Assembly: GCA_928212115.1 (NCBI GenBank)
Contig: CAKMRJ010005412.1
Location: 252,653,648-252,717,647, forward strand
Direction: 5' to 3'
Source of the DNA: Lactuca virosa
Lineage: Eukaryota > Streptophyta > Magnoliopsida > Asterales > Asteraceae
DNA length: 64,000 nucleotides
The position numbers and the translations under genes are program-made. Positions 11,736 to 22,622 of this stretch are shown here, one piece after another. Numbering within the stretch: the stretch's first letter is position 1; the number at the start of each line of letters is the position of its first letter. The notes beneath the pieces are model-generated. The model was not told where the DNA came from. It saw only the letters and a list, made by a program, of their open reading frames with translations, and searched no databases.

Positions 11736-12700
11736 GCTTTTACATTATTTTAATACATTGCTTCTTTCAAATATAGCTTTTATATATTAAATATACGTTT
11801 AGGTATTAATTTTTCCAAATGAGATATGACGCTAGAGGTAAACGAGGATTTATAGGGTTGCAAAAATGTGTTGCTGCAATTAAACTTATGGTAATGGAAG
11901 AGTCGCATGATTCGATTGACGACTATATGAGAATGTCTGAGAGAACTGCAAGAGAAAGTTTGTATAGATTGGCGAGAGGTGTTGTTGAAACCTTCGGTGA
12001 CGTTTATTTGCGCAAACCTTTGTTGAATGATATACAACAACCATATGCGGCGCACGAAGAAAGACATGGTTTTCCGGGTATGCTAGGAAGCATTGATTGC
12101 ACACACTGGAACTGGAGAAATTGTCCCGTGGCGTGGAAAGGCCAGTACGCAAGTGGTCAACATGGAACACCTTCGTTGGTATTGGAGGCTGTTGCGTCCC
12201 AAGATTTATGAATTTGACATGCTTTTTTCGGGGTTGCGGGTTCGAATAACGACGTGAACGTTCTTGATCAGTCACCAATTTTCGACGATATTTTGTCAGG
12301 AAAGGCACCAGATACTCATTTCACAGTGAATGTAAATGAATATAAGTTTGGGTATTACCTTACGGATGTAAATATATCCAACATATTTCACATTCGTGAA
12401 GGCGTTTCGACACCCAGTAACACCAAGAGAAATTTTTTTCAAGAGAAAACAAGAAGGAACACGTAAGGATGTGAAACGTGCTTTTGGAGTTCTGAAGTCG
12501 AAATGACACATAGTTGAACATGTAGCACAACCATATCAGTTAGACGTTCTACAAGATATTATGTATGCATGTATCATAATGAATAACATGGTGGTTGAAG
12601 ATAAATAACGAAACATTGCGGAGTATTCTGCTTCGGAGCCCAGACACATGCAATTTATATAGGGTCGTAGATATTCAAGACGCACGAAAACACAGACAAC
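11436..12700 (+). pseudogene. PIF/Harbinger transposase (DDE_Tnp_4, HARBI1-like), broken
   Basis: An acidic N-terminus starts at 11436, then a helix-rich N-terminal region ending ALESRY. About 100 bp with a poly-T tract (11706-11729; intron or insertion) follows, then the catalytic part from 11819. FPGMLGSIDCTHW contains the first catalytic Asp of the plant Harbinger DDE transposase/nuclease, and GVAGSNNDVNVL holds the second conserved region. Two in-frame TGAs replace the two Trp of the usual DLWIWHAFFG block (12209-12217). A frameshift follows near 12360-12450. The C-terminal part with AQPYQLDVLQDIMYACIIMN is still recognisable up to about 12608. Enzyme activity is certainly lost. Confidence 0.9.
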
Positions 12701-13107
12701 TTCGAAAGGATTTGCCTGATTTTATGTATGATGGAAATGAAAACGATAAAATTAGGGGCAAAATGTAATTTTTTTTAAATGTTATGTTTTCATAATGTTT
12801 TTTAAATGTTTTGTTTAATTTAAAAAATAAGTTTTATTTAAATAACATGTTTTAATTAATTAATTAATTTTGTTTAAAAAATAAAAATTAAATCGAAAAA
12901 AATAAGAAAAAATAATTACATGGAAAGTTAATGGAAAGTTAAAGATGATATAACTTGTCTATTTCCTCGGGTGTTATAACACGACAATGAACAGTGAACA
13001 CCGAGTAAACCTTCGATATTTTCGCCCATTCTTTTTGATTGCCCCTCAGGTACACCATGGCGAAATGAATATAAGTTCAAATTCATTCAAATCTCGCCTT
13101 AACAATC
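12701..13107. other. upstream region of PPR gene
   Basis: AT-rich sequence between the dead transposase and the PPR start codon, so it must hold the PPR promoter. I see no convincing TATA box or initiator, which is usual for plant PPR genes. Confidence 0.4.
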
Positions 13108-15051
13108 ATGTTAATCACAGAAGACTTGTGTATCAAAATCTTGGACAAGTGCCCAGATATCAAACAATTGAAAAAGATACATTGTAGGTTAATTATTGAT
13201 GGAAACCTCGTCTCAGCATCGCATATTGCTCTGAAATTAATGAAAGCTTATTCTGAATGTCGCCAAATCGCAGTTACCCGCCAACTGTTTGACGAATTTC
13301 CTCAAAAAGATGTAGTCTTCTTCAATGTGATGATTAGAAGCTACGTAAACAATGAATTCTACGAAAAAGCACTTCGTATGTACAGAAGCATGTTCAAGTT
13401 CAACATTAACCCTGATCATTTTACAGTTCCTCAAGTTCTAAAAGCATGTTCCGTGTCTGAGAATTTGTGGGTCGGATTACAAACCCATGTTGCTGTTCTC
13501 AAGAAGGGTCTGCATTCAAATCTTTATGTAGGGAATGGATTGATCACAATGTATGGAAAATGTAACCAGTTACTGGAAGGACGCCAGGTGTTTGATGAAA
13601 TGCCTAGTAGAGATATCGTCTCCTGGAATGCTATGGTTGCTGCCTACGCCCAAAACCGGATGTTTGAAGATGCATTGGAGATTTGTAAGACAATGATGCA
13701 ATGTTCTACCTCAAAACCTAACGCAGGCACCATGGCCAGCCTTTCCCCTGCTTTAACAACTTCTACTTCATCTACCAACGTGATGTTTATGAAAGAAATG
13801 TTCATGAATCACGCTCGAGAGAGTTTAATTTCATGGAATGTCATGATAGCTGTGTATGTCAATAACTCGATGCCTAAAGATGCAGTTAATCTTTATCAAC
13901 AAATGGAGAATTACGGAATCGACCCGGATTCAATCACAGTTGCTAGTATCCTACCCGCTTGTGGAGATCTTTCAGCTTTATTACTAGGAAGAAAGATTCA
14001 TTCATATGTAAAAACAAAAAGGCTTCTTCCTAATCTAATAGTAGAGAACGCCTTGATTGACATGTATGCTAAATGTGGATCTTTAAACGAAGCACGCAAG
14101 GTGTTCGATGAAATGCCAACAAGAGATGTCGTCTCCTGGACTTCCATGGTCTCTGCTTATGGCATGACTGGAGATGGTGAAACTGCTATCACAGTCTTTT
14201 CAAATATGCAAAATTCCGGAATCGCCCCTGATTCCATTTCCTTTGTTCCAGTTCTATCAGCCTGCAGCCATTCCGGATTACTAAACCAAGGAAAACATTT
14301 CTTCAAATTGATGACTGAAGAGTATAACATCATTCCAAGACTCGAACACTTGGCGTGCATGGTTGATTTGCTAGGAAGATCAGGAAGAATCAATGAAGCT
14401 TATGATTTTATAAAGAAAATGAAAACAAAACCAAATGATAGAATCTGGGGTGCTTTGTTAAGTGCTTGTAAAGTTCATTCCAACATGGAAATTGGTCTTG
14501 TAGCAGCAGATCATCTCTTTGAATTGGTCCCTGAACAAGCAGGGTATTATGTTTTATTATCAAATATATACGCAAAAGCAGGTAGATTTAAAGATGTGAC
14601 AACTATTCGTTCAATCATGAAATCAAAAGGAGTGAAAAAAGAGCCTGGTGTTAGTAATGTTGAGCTTAATAATCAAGTTCATTCGTTTCTTGCTGGAGAT
14701 CAATCTCATCCACAATCTAAACAGATTTATCAAGAGTTGGAAGTACTTGTGGGGAAGATGAGGGATTTTGGGTATGTGCCTGAGGTGGATTCTGCACTTC
14801 ATGATATAGAAGATGAAGATAAAGGAAATCATCTTGCTGTTCATAGTGAGAAGCTTGCTATTGTGTTTGTGATTATAAATACTGAAGCTTTTACGCCTAT
14901 ACGGATTACTAAAAATCTACGTGTTTGTGAGGATTGTCATATTGCTGCTAAGCTTATTTCCAAGATTGTTGAGCGGGAAATTATTCTTCGGGATACAAAT
15001 CGGTTTCATCATTTCAAGAACGGGATTTGCTCGTGTGGTGATTATTGGTGA
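13108..15051 (+). CDS. DYW-class pentatricopeptide repeat protein, At3g49142-like
   Basis: A single uninterrupted exon of 647 codons, typical of plant PPR genes. PLS-type repeats run through about residues 1-430, with hallmark stretches such as VVSWNAMV-like and ALIDMYAKCG. E/E+ motifs follow. A complete DYW domain ends in CSCGDYW; it has the zinc-binding HSE at 579-581 and CEDC at 607-610, the cytidine-deaminase-like signature. DYW proteins act in mitochondria or plastids as site-specific C-to-U RNA editing factors. The whole sequence resembles Arabidopsis At3g49142 from memory. The start at 13108 precedes the first recognisable repeat by a short leader; no strong transit peptide is obvious, so the true N-terminus could differ. 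It is the only clearly functional gene in the window. Confidence 0.96.
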   Translation: MLITEDLCIKILDKCPDIKQLKKIHCRLIIDGNLVSASHIALKLMKAYSECRQIAVTRQLFDEFPQKDVVFFNVMIRSYVNNEFYEKALRMYRSMFKFNINPDHFTVPQVLKACSVSENLWVGLQTHVAVLKKGLHSNLYVGNGLITMYGKCNQLLEGRQVFDEMPSRDIVSWNAMVAAYAQNRMFEDALEICKTMMQCSTSKPNAGTMASLSPALTTSTSSTNVMFMKEMFMNHARESLISWNVMIAVYVNNSMPKDAVNLYQQMENYGIDPDSITVASILPACGDLSALLLGRKIHSYVKTKRLLPNLIVENALIDMYAKCGSLNEARKVFDEMPTRDVVSWTSMVSAYGMTGDGETAITVFSNMQNSGIAPDSISFVPVLSACSHSGLLNQGKHFFKLMTEEYNIIPRLEHLACMVDLLGRSGRINEAYDFIKKMKTKPNDRIWGALLSACKVHSNMEIGLVAADHLFELVPEQAGYYVLLSNIYAKAGRFKDVTTIRSIMKSKGVKKEPGVSNVELNNQVHSFLAGDQSHPQSKQIYQELEVLVGKMRDFGYVPEVDSALHDIEDEDKGNHLAVHSEKLAIVFVIINTEAFTPIRITKNLRVCEDCHIAAKLISKIVEREIILRDTNRFHHFKNGICSCGDYW

Positions 15052-15704
15052 GATTTTTGGGTTGAGTTCAAATGAGAACATCAAAAAAGTAGAGATTAGA
15101 GAATTGTGAGAACCAATCTTGATCGTTGATGATTTCTAATCCAATGGCAACAATTAAGATTAAGAAAATTGTTGGGCCATTTTTGTTGATTTTTGACTCA
15201 TTAAGGTTAAATTGGTAATTATGCATTCCAATCCAATAACTACCTTAATTGGTAATTTTCGGGTGCGGTTTGAATACTGTCAAACCGCACCATAAAAACC
15301 GCAAGAGACGACAATATTTAATATATTATAATATTTATTAATAAAAATATATTTTGTTCAACTTCGACCTCTTCAGTTCTTCGCCACTGTGCATGCATTA
15401 TGTTTTGCTATATTGTTATAAAATTTGACATTTGTATCAAAGTGCATACCATTAACATTTTTCCTTTTGCTTATCACAAGCAAAATGCAATTCGAATCAA
15501 AAGCCACCTCTATCTGTATAAACACTAATGATTAAGTAACGCAATTTGAGATTATAAAACCAAATCCCTTGTTGCATCAACATATAATGCAGATCTCAAA
15601 ATCGTAATATCATAAAGAAGTCTATATATTTCGATAAGAATCTACCAAATAACGTATAACTATTTCACAAGCATATTAAATACATTTAGTGTGGGTAATT
15701 CTAT
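15052..15704. other. 3' flank of PPR gene
   Basis: AT-rich intergenic DNA. Apart from the hairpin at 15262-15291 nothing coding is seen. Confidence 0.5.
15262..15291. repeat. 12-bp perfect stem-loop
   Basis: GGTGCGGTTTGA, a 6-nt loop, then TCAAACCGCACC, about 210 bp after the PPR stop codon. It could be a 3'-UTR structure or the relic of a tiny foldback element. Confidence 0.7.
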
Positions 15705-16706
15705 GGGGTAATTACTAATCTAGCCAAATTAAGAAAGTCATTAGCAGTTTTTAGCCAAAAATTAGTAAATGTCCAAATATAGCCCACGAAACCGTAGGTT
15801 TCGAGTTTCGTCTACTGTTTCGTGTTTTGTATAATTTTTTTTTTTTCATTTTCAACATACAAAACCGTAGGTATCTCGAAACCTACGGTTTCCCTAACCG
15901 TAGGCTACGGTTTTGTCAAAAAAATACTTTTTTTTTTTTTTTTAAAATCTACTACTTTGGGGGCTTTAACTACTGTTTTGTCAAAAAAGCTACTGTTTTG
16001 TAAAAAAAAAAACGTATTTTATGGGAAACCTACGATGTACAAGTGTTTACTGCACAAACTGTGCAGTAAATGCTTGTACGCCGCAGGTTTCCAAAAAACC
16101 TACGGTTTCCTTTTTTTTTTTTTTTTTTGTTTTTAAAAAAAAAATATACGAATACAAAATAAATAAAGTCCGATGCTATTGAATCGATTTAAAAAAAAAA
16201 TAAATTCCGTACGCTTCATACGAAACCGTAGGTGTACAAGTCGACATTGCACAATCTGTGCATTGGACACTTGTACACCGTAGGTTTCGTATGAAACCTA
16301 CGGTTTTATATATTTTTTTTTTCGATTTTTTTCAAAAAAAATTTAACCACATATACAAAACCTACTCCTAATCACAAATACGGTAAAATTTTGATGAAAA
16401 GTAGACAAACCTGGTTGTTTTTCGGATGCTCCATTGAGAGAAAAAAGTAGCCAAACTTAAGAAAACAATAGGAAAAAAGACATAAACTGAAATTTTTTTC
16501 ATTTTATACTTTGGGCTAATGGGCCATGAAAAAGTAAACGGGCCCGTGAAACAGTAGCCCATTACCACGAAATAGTATTTTTCGGGCTTAAACAGTAGTC
16601 AACCATAAGTTGACTACGATTTTGTGGGCTATTTTTGGCTATGTGAGATTTTTTGGCTATTTTTTGATAAATAATTAACAAAAATGGCTAGATTAGTAAT
16701 TTCCCC
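15705..16706. mobile_element. non-autonomous MULE-like element (1.0 kb)
   Basis: The ends are inverted: GGGGTAATTACTAATCTAGC on the left and GGGGAAATTACTAATCTAGC (reverse complement) on the right. They are flanked by 9-bp direct repeats that match at 8 of 9 positions (TAATTCTAT at 15696-15704; TAATTCTGT at 16707-16715). A 9-bp duplication is the hallmark of Mutator-like elements. There is no transposase. The interior is made of palindromes built on AAACCGTAGGTTTC, including two nested hairpins (about 16022-16098 and 16220-16303) whose stems carry GTACAAGTG and whose tips carry TGCACA..TGTGCA. Confidence 0.75.
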
Positions 16707-16812
16707 TAATTCTGTGGTATCCACTTAAGATTGTGTTGAGTTGTCAAGTTATCAAGATGATGGGTTTTCGTATCTACATTTAAAATTTCAATTTAACTTT
16801 AAATTCCTTATT

Positions 16813-17293
16813 TCAAGCAATAGCAACTTCTTCGTCTTCTTCTTCTGGTTCTGGGTGGTTTAAAATGGTGACTTTGTGCACCTCCGCATCAGGAGGAATA
16901 CTTGTATGAGTTTCTTGCTGTAAATCATCATTAATGGAGGAGATCTGGGGCTCTTTCAAATGAAGAGGATCATGTTGGTGTTGGTGTTGGTAGGATGCCA
17001 TTGAGGAGGCCAAATGGTACTTTGATCGATACAGAGAATCAACAACATGGGCAGAATCATAAGCATTCACCTTTAAAACGCTCCCACATGCCTCAAGCAC
17101 CTCAACAATAACTTCTCCCATCTTCCCCCCTACAAACCATAAGATTTGTGGAAATGTTATAAGATTCATATAGAGAAAAAGAAAGGACAGATAACTAGAT
17201 AAGTAACGAATAACATACCTTCTTGTTGTACATCAATAATAATCTGGGAGATTCCTTCCATGCTTAACCCGTGGTCACCCGCCTTTTGGATGG
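16813..17293 (-). CDS. 3' exons of TFIIIC B-block-binding subunit gene (partial)
   Basis: Two exons join cleanly. Exon 17293-17219 ends at GAAG/GTATGT and follows a TTTATTCAG acceptor. Exon 17129-16813 follows a TTTGTAG acceptor and ends at a stop. The product includes HGLSMEGISQIIIDV and then KVNAYDSAHVVDSLYRSKY, which I recognise as the C-terminal winged-helix-like part of plant general transcription factor 3C polypeptide 1, which binds the tRNA-gene B block for RNA polymerase III. The tail is acidic (EPEEEDEEV). Upstream exons are not identifiable before the solo LTR at 17559, and the full protein would be several times longer. So this is either a gene split by the LTR or an isolated 3' fragment. 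Both exons remain open and splice sites are intact. Confidence 0.6.
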
Positions 17294-17558
17294 CTGAATA
17301 AAGTAATAAACACTTTTAAACACATTCGGATCAAAGCTTCCCATGTTGACTCAGAAGATGATGAAGATGCCACGTGTATAGAAGAACAAGTGTCTCCATC
17401 TCTAGGTAATGTAATTGCATCAACTCTTGAAATAAAACTACAGTTTAAACATAACTAAACAAGTGCCTATACCAAATAGCAAGCAAGATGTGGGAAACGA
17501 GGGCAAGAATGTATGAACAGGGATTGGGTTTGTGGGGGTGATGGTGGGCCCCTCTTTA
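17294..17558. other. upstream intron/exon sequence of the TFIIIC-like fragment
   Basis: Minus-strand sequence upstream of the 17293 acceptor. A Ser-rich, partly open segment (about 17340-17420) may be more of the gene, but no boundary can be fixed. Confidence 0.35.
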
Positions 17559-19633
17559 TGTAACATCCTAAAATTCAAGACTAAAAATTTCATTTTTAAT
17601 TTAATAATTATAAACCATTTGTCTGAAAATATTATAGAAACAACTCATATCTAAAACCAATATATCAATAGTCAAATCATGTCATGATAAAACAACATCA
17701 GAGTATAACTCTCGAGAATCTCATGTGCGGAAATCATGTTGTGATGCGTTGCAATCTTGTCGGCTCCTTTCCTTTCGAAGAGGTACCTGAAACCAAAACT
17801 GAAAACCGTAAGCACAAAGCTTAGTGGCTTCCCCCATCATACCACATACCATACAATAAACATACTGTCAGACATATCTGGGTGCCCGACCTACCCTGCT
17901 GAGCATACCTGGGTGCTCAACCGACCCATGTCAGACATACCGGGGTGTCCGACCTACCCCTGTCAGGCATACATGGGTGCCCGACCTACCCATGTCCGGC
18001 ATATCTAGGTACCCGACCTACCCTCCGGTTTATTTCACCCGGTTACAGGGACTATTTCACCCATACCACCACCACATAATAACATAGCAAAAACATACTA
18101 TTAGACATATATGGGTTCTGGTCTACCCCTTCGGCCTCTTTCAACCGATAAACGGAGACTATTTCACCCCTCCTACCACTATCACATAATATTATAGTAT
18201 ACTAGCACATAAATCATAACAGATAGTGGCATACCAGACAATTATCACAAAGACAATTATCTCAACTAAAACCAACTACTAGTGGGCCGGCATTGGTGCC
18301 TTCGACCCACTTCTACTGGAAGGTAACTTACCTCGAATATCGGAAAGTAGCTAAAAATCCTCGGCTCCGACAATCCACCCAACTCAAGCTCCTATACATA
18401 GAATATTCCCTTTAATTTCCCTTTCATACTCATAACCCCTTAAGGGTCAACTCTGGTCAAAGTCCAAGTCAAAGTCAACATCCTGGTCAAAGTCAACATT
18501 CTGGGTTGACTCAACTTGCAGAGTTGGCTCATCAGCTTGCCGAGTTCCATAAATCATAAAACCCTGAAATCGCGATCCGACTCGTCGAGTTCTTTCACAA
18601 ACTCGTCGAGTTCCTCCTATCAATAGAAGCGGGACTTCTCAATTCAGCTCGTCGAGTCCGTCCTTGAACTCGTCGAGTCCTTCTTTTACATAATCGGGAC
18701 ACTCCGACCCAACTCGTCGAGTTCTTCCGTCTGATAAGCTTTCTTAATAGATTAAGCCCCCATTCTTTAGATCCAAGCTCCATACTTCATATATATACCG
18801 AAAATGTCCTTTTAAGGGTAAAGTTTCTAACTTTAACCGTTATTACCCTTCCTTAATGGATTTAGCTCAAACCCTAACTCTTTAAGACTTAGATCTTGAT
18901 CCAAAAGCCATTAATACTTCAAGCTAAGGCATACAAACTGAGATCTAGACCCTAGACACTACATGAACACGTAAAGTCTCTGACTTTCTCTCCATGCATG
19001 GCCTTTTTGGAGCTTAAAAGGCCAAAATGATATCCTAAAGCTTGCTTGGGGCTTCAATGGCCATAAAGTTTGCACCTTTATGTGAAGGCTCTAGATCTGA
19101 AAGGGCATTCACTTGGGACGTCCATTCCCCAAGGATCAAGATATTTGGACCAAAAACCCAATAAAAGTGTTAAGAAGGAGATCTAAGCAATCATTTCGCA
19201 AGTTTGAGACTTGCTTACCAAAAAGTGACGAGGATAAGGTGAAGTTTCTGGATCTACAAACTCCTTCTTGAGTCCTCAAGCTTCTTCTTCTTCCATAAGC
19301 TTTAAACACACAAAACTCTCTCAAGGATGGCTCACAAACTCACAAAAGTGTATTAGGGTTTCGTGGCTAGGGTTTGGGACAATGGAGGTTGTAAATGAGG
19401 CCAAACCCTAGAGCTTAAGTTGTTTAAATAGGGTGCAAAGTCCCGATTTTAGGTTTCCCAAACCCAATCCAACTCGTCGAGTTGGTCCCTTCCAACTCGT
19501 CGAATTGGTTTTCCAAAAACATGCGGCCTTGATTTCCAACATGTCGAGTTCTTCCCCATCGACTTGACGAGTTGCCTTTCTTAATTGAATGTTTTTCTTT
19601 CCTTAATAGGCCTTCTAGATTCCGGGTGTTACA
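17559..19633 (-). mobile_element. solo LTR (Ty3/gypsy-type, CTCGNCGAG family)
   Basis: On the minus strand it begins TGTAACACCCGG and ends GGATGTTACA. Flanks CTTTA (17554-17558) and CTATA (19634-19638) form a 5-bp target-site duplication with one mismatch. TATA-like TTTAAATA (reverse) is at 19423-19430. CTCGTCGAG motifs cluster at 18540-18730 and 19470-19580. A GAG/GTAAGT donor-like site starts at 18331 and a TTTCAG acceptor-like site ends at 17787, with a minisatellite between (about 17870-18130, units with 'gacatacctgggtgyccgacc'). It landed beside the TFIIIC-like exons. Confidence 0.88.
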
Positions 19634-19638
19634 CTATA

Positions 19639-19907
19639 TTTGTTGTATTATAAATAATAAAATAAAAGAGAAAAATGTTTAAGAAAAAAGAAAAACACAA
19701 ATTAAAAGGGTAAATTAGTCTTTTTCAAGTTTAACGAGGACTAATTTCACAATAAAACTTCCTGAAACAGGACCATTCATCCAATTTTTATAGGTTTGGA
19801 CCTGTTTCCAAAAAAATGTGTACCCAAAAAGACCATTTTTGCACTTTCCTCTTCTTTCTATTTTAATAGATTGTCAACTTAAGTCAATAATAAAAATCAA
19901 TGCTTAC
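19639..19907. other. intronic or intergenic host DNA
   Basis: AT-rich sequence downstream (minus strand) of the donor site at 19907. No further exon is recognised. Confidence 0.4.
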
Positions 19908-20074
19908 CTTATTCCATACCCTAATTTAGGGTTTTTTGATGAAAGTTTTAGCTCCAATAGTAGAGCTTCCATGAAAGCACGATGCTTTTCCATAAGAGGA
20001 GAACTGCAGTCCTCGATAAAAACTACAACCAAACAATGAAAGACACGAGCAAATGCAGACTTATAGAAGTCGGC
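19908..20074 (-). CDS. host gene internal exon, unidentified
   Basis: A 167-bp exon is bounded by a strong acceptor (polypyrimidine tract then CTGCAG/G at 20074) and a consensus donor (AAG/GTAAGC at 19908). It is open for 55 codons in one frame and encodes a helix-rich segment containing FYKSAFARVFHCLVVVF and MEKHRAFMEALLLELK. The composition looks like a real conserved protein, perhaps a helical-repeat protein, but I cannot name it. The next exon upstream appears decayed (20110-20345) and the gypsy element interrupts the sequence at 20408, so the gene is probably dead. Confidence 0.6.
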
Positions 20075-20109
20075 CTGCAGAAAAAAAAATTATAGTTATG
20101 TAAACAACT

Positions 20110-20345
20110 TAAAATTAAACTTTAATCTAAAATTAATGAACGTATGTATTTGCTTGGCATGTCGGGGATTATCCCAGCAATATCTATAAAAAGATACTGG
20201 TTACCATAATCAACTTATTGTCCTAGTTCCCATGATGAGTTAATGACAAGATGTGTAGGCAAAAGGAACAAGTGGAAAAGTTTTTTAATGACAACATCAG
20301 GGGAATCAAGAAGAGCACTTTAATATTGGAGAACCTCTTTCATAA
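20110..20345 (-). pseudogene. decayed exon-like segment of the same host gene
   Basis: One minus frame reads MKEVLQY, stop, then a stretch with VVIKKLFHLFLLPTHLV, a second stop, then YLFIDIAGIIPDMPSKY. Apart from the two stops it stays in frame and looks protein-like. It lies directly upstream of the exon at 19908-20074. No family is recognised. Confidence 0.4.
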
Positions 20346-20407
20346 TTCAATGGAAACATTACAGCTTGAGCTTATATATGCCCAACAACAGTTGTTTTCA
20401 AAATATA

Positions 20408-22606
20408 TGTAACGACCCAAAACTCAAGGGCAAAAATTTCATTTTTCATTATAGTCAAACACAAATTTTACTTCATCCAATCATTCAAAACATTACTTAA
20501 TTAAAACGTTTATCAGAGCTCATCCCAAAATCACATAATGAGGAAAACACGGGTGTGTGTGCTGCGATCAAGCTGAGCCCTTCCTTTCCAAAACAATGAT
20601 ACTTGAAACCATAAACAAAACTGTAAGCACGAAGCTTAGTGAGTTCCCCAGAGCATACCCCACACAATCCACATAACCACATAATCCATATTAGCTATAA
20701 CAGCTACATAAACCATATCAACTACATAAGCCATGCATATAAACATATAAGGATGCCGTGGAAACCCTCCAAGGTCTTACTCCAGGACGGCGTGGGCTCC
20801 CCCTAGGGTCTTATACCTTCGTGCCATGGGCTCCCCCATGGTCTTTACGTGGAATGCCATGGGCTCCCCCCATGGTCTGATATCCAACTGCCACGGGCTC
20901 CCCCGGGGTCTTCCATGTAAATGACAAAGAGTCACAAGCATACTACATATCACGGAACATAACTATCCTACTACATAAACAACACACCATATATATATAG
21001 TATATATATAATATATATAATATATATATATATATATAGATATATATATATATATATAATATATATATAAACATTACCGATGTCGTGGACTCCTTCCAGG
21101 GTCTTATACATATGTGCCATGGGCTCCCCCACATGGTCTTAGCTATTTGCCATGGGCTCCCCCCATGGACTTTACATGGTATGCCATGGGCTCCCCCATG
21201 GTCTAATAACAAACTGCCACGGGCTCCCCCCCCCCCCCCCCCCCCCATCGGGGTCTTCACATATCTACTCAATAACATACTAGCACATCCACATATACAT
21301 GCATATCATACATATCAGTAGTGAACCAACAATACCACTACAACTAACTGTTTGGGGCGACCTTGGTGCCTTAGACCCATTGATATGGTGAGGAGACTCA
21401 CCTTGAATGCAGAAGCTTCCTGAAAGAAATCCTTAGCTGTTGTCTTGTCCACTTCCTAAGCTATCAATACCAAAATATCACCCAATTAGCAATTAGGTTC
21501 TATACAATGATCCATAATCCATACTTAAGCAGTTAAGAGCTTTACGTCTAAACTTCGGAGAACCACCAAATGAAGCTCTTAATGCACAAAGTTGGCACCT
21601 TTATGCATTTGCATGGCTCAAAGGGTCTTAATGACCAACTTAACCCAATAATACTCATCTAGGACATGCATGAATGGTTTCTAGCCTCAAAGATTGCAAC
21701 TTTATGGGCTTATAACCTCTGAAATGCTAAGAGTAGCAACTCAAAGCTCCTGAAGTGGTGTCTACCCACTAGATCTTGCTCATGAGGCCAAAAAGGGACC
21801 AAAAACCCACATATTCATAAATAACTACATCTAGTGATCAAGCTCAGAATTTTTTACCTTCTTTGAGCTGAAAATGTTGCAAGAAGTCTCGATCTACAAG
21901 CCCTCCCTTAAACCACCACCTTGTATTCACCTTCCACTTCTTGAAATGCACCAAAAACCACCCAAAATGCACCCACAAATCTCACAACACTCTTGGATGA
22001 AGCTACCATTCGAAATTAGGGTTTAAGGCTCTGAGTATGAAAGAGAGGCGCACCCCCTTGGACTTAAGGTGCTTTAAATAGTGAGCCAACCCTAAAAATT
22101 AGAGTTTTGGAGATCCTGGACGTACGCTGGGCGTACGTCTTTCGCACCCGCGTTTAACTTATCCAGCACTACGTCGGGCGTTCCCCGGCTTACACTGAGC
22201 GTACTCATTGTTTGTCACCCTTGCATGCATGCTGAAATACAAGCTTTTCCCACCCAGGGACCAAAAGTACCAAAGCCTTCAAACTATCATAACTCCCTCA
22301 TTCTAGGTCCGTTTCCGACGAACCTTATATCAACGAAAAGGCAACGAGAAGCCCTACACTTCTATCAACTCATTCCTTTCCTAATATCTTCCAAACAGAA
22401 ATACATTTTCCACAAAAGCCCAACTGACACTTTACCGAAATACCCCTAGGCTCCAAAACACGAACCGAACACGAGAATCACTTCTAATACATCACCCGCA
22501 CCCAAATGGGCCTAGATCTTACCTTTTCAAAAGCCCTAATTCTTATGATGACCGATCTTTGGGCCACAACCTCAGACTAGGAATCGATTCGGAACAGGGC
22601 ATTACA
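20408..22606 (-). repeat. 3' LTR of the 16.5-kb element
   Basis: 2,199 bp. On the minus strand it starts TGTAATGCCC and ends GTTACA. It contains TATA-like TTTAAATA (22073-22080, reverse), a CAAG/GTGAGT donor-like site (start 21401), a minisatellite of ATGGGCTCCCCCATGGTCT-type units (20750-20910 and 21080-21250) and TTTCAAG near 20605. A run of 21 C lies at 21226-21246, and there is an AT-rich microsatellite at about 20990-21070. Confidence 0.9.
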
Positions 22607-22622
22607 ACTTTCCCCCACTTAA
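22607..22622 (-). promoter_or_regulatory. polypurine tract
   Basis: The minus strand reads AAGTGGGGGAAAGT immediately before the 3' LTR, the expected plus-strand primer for reverse transcription. Confidence 0.8.

Noticed and set aside
11886..12308. 140-codon minus-strand open frame
   Set aside because: Antisense shadow of the Harbinger transposase.
20750..21250. Centromeric or other satellite array of 'atgggctccccc' units
   Set aside because: The array is confined to the LTR and recurs in its partner LTR at the same position.
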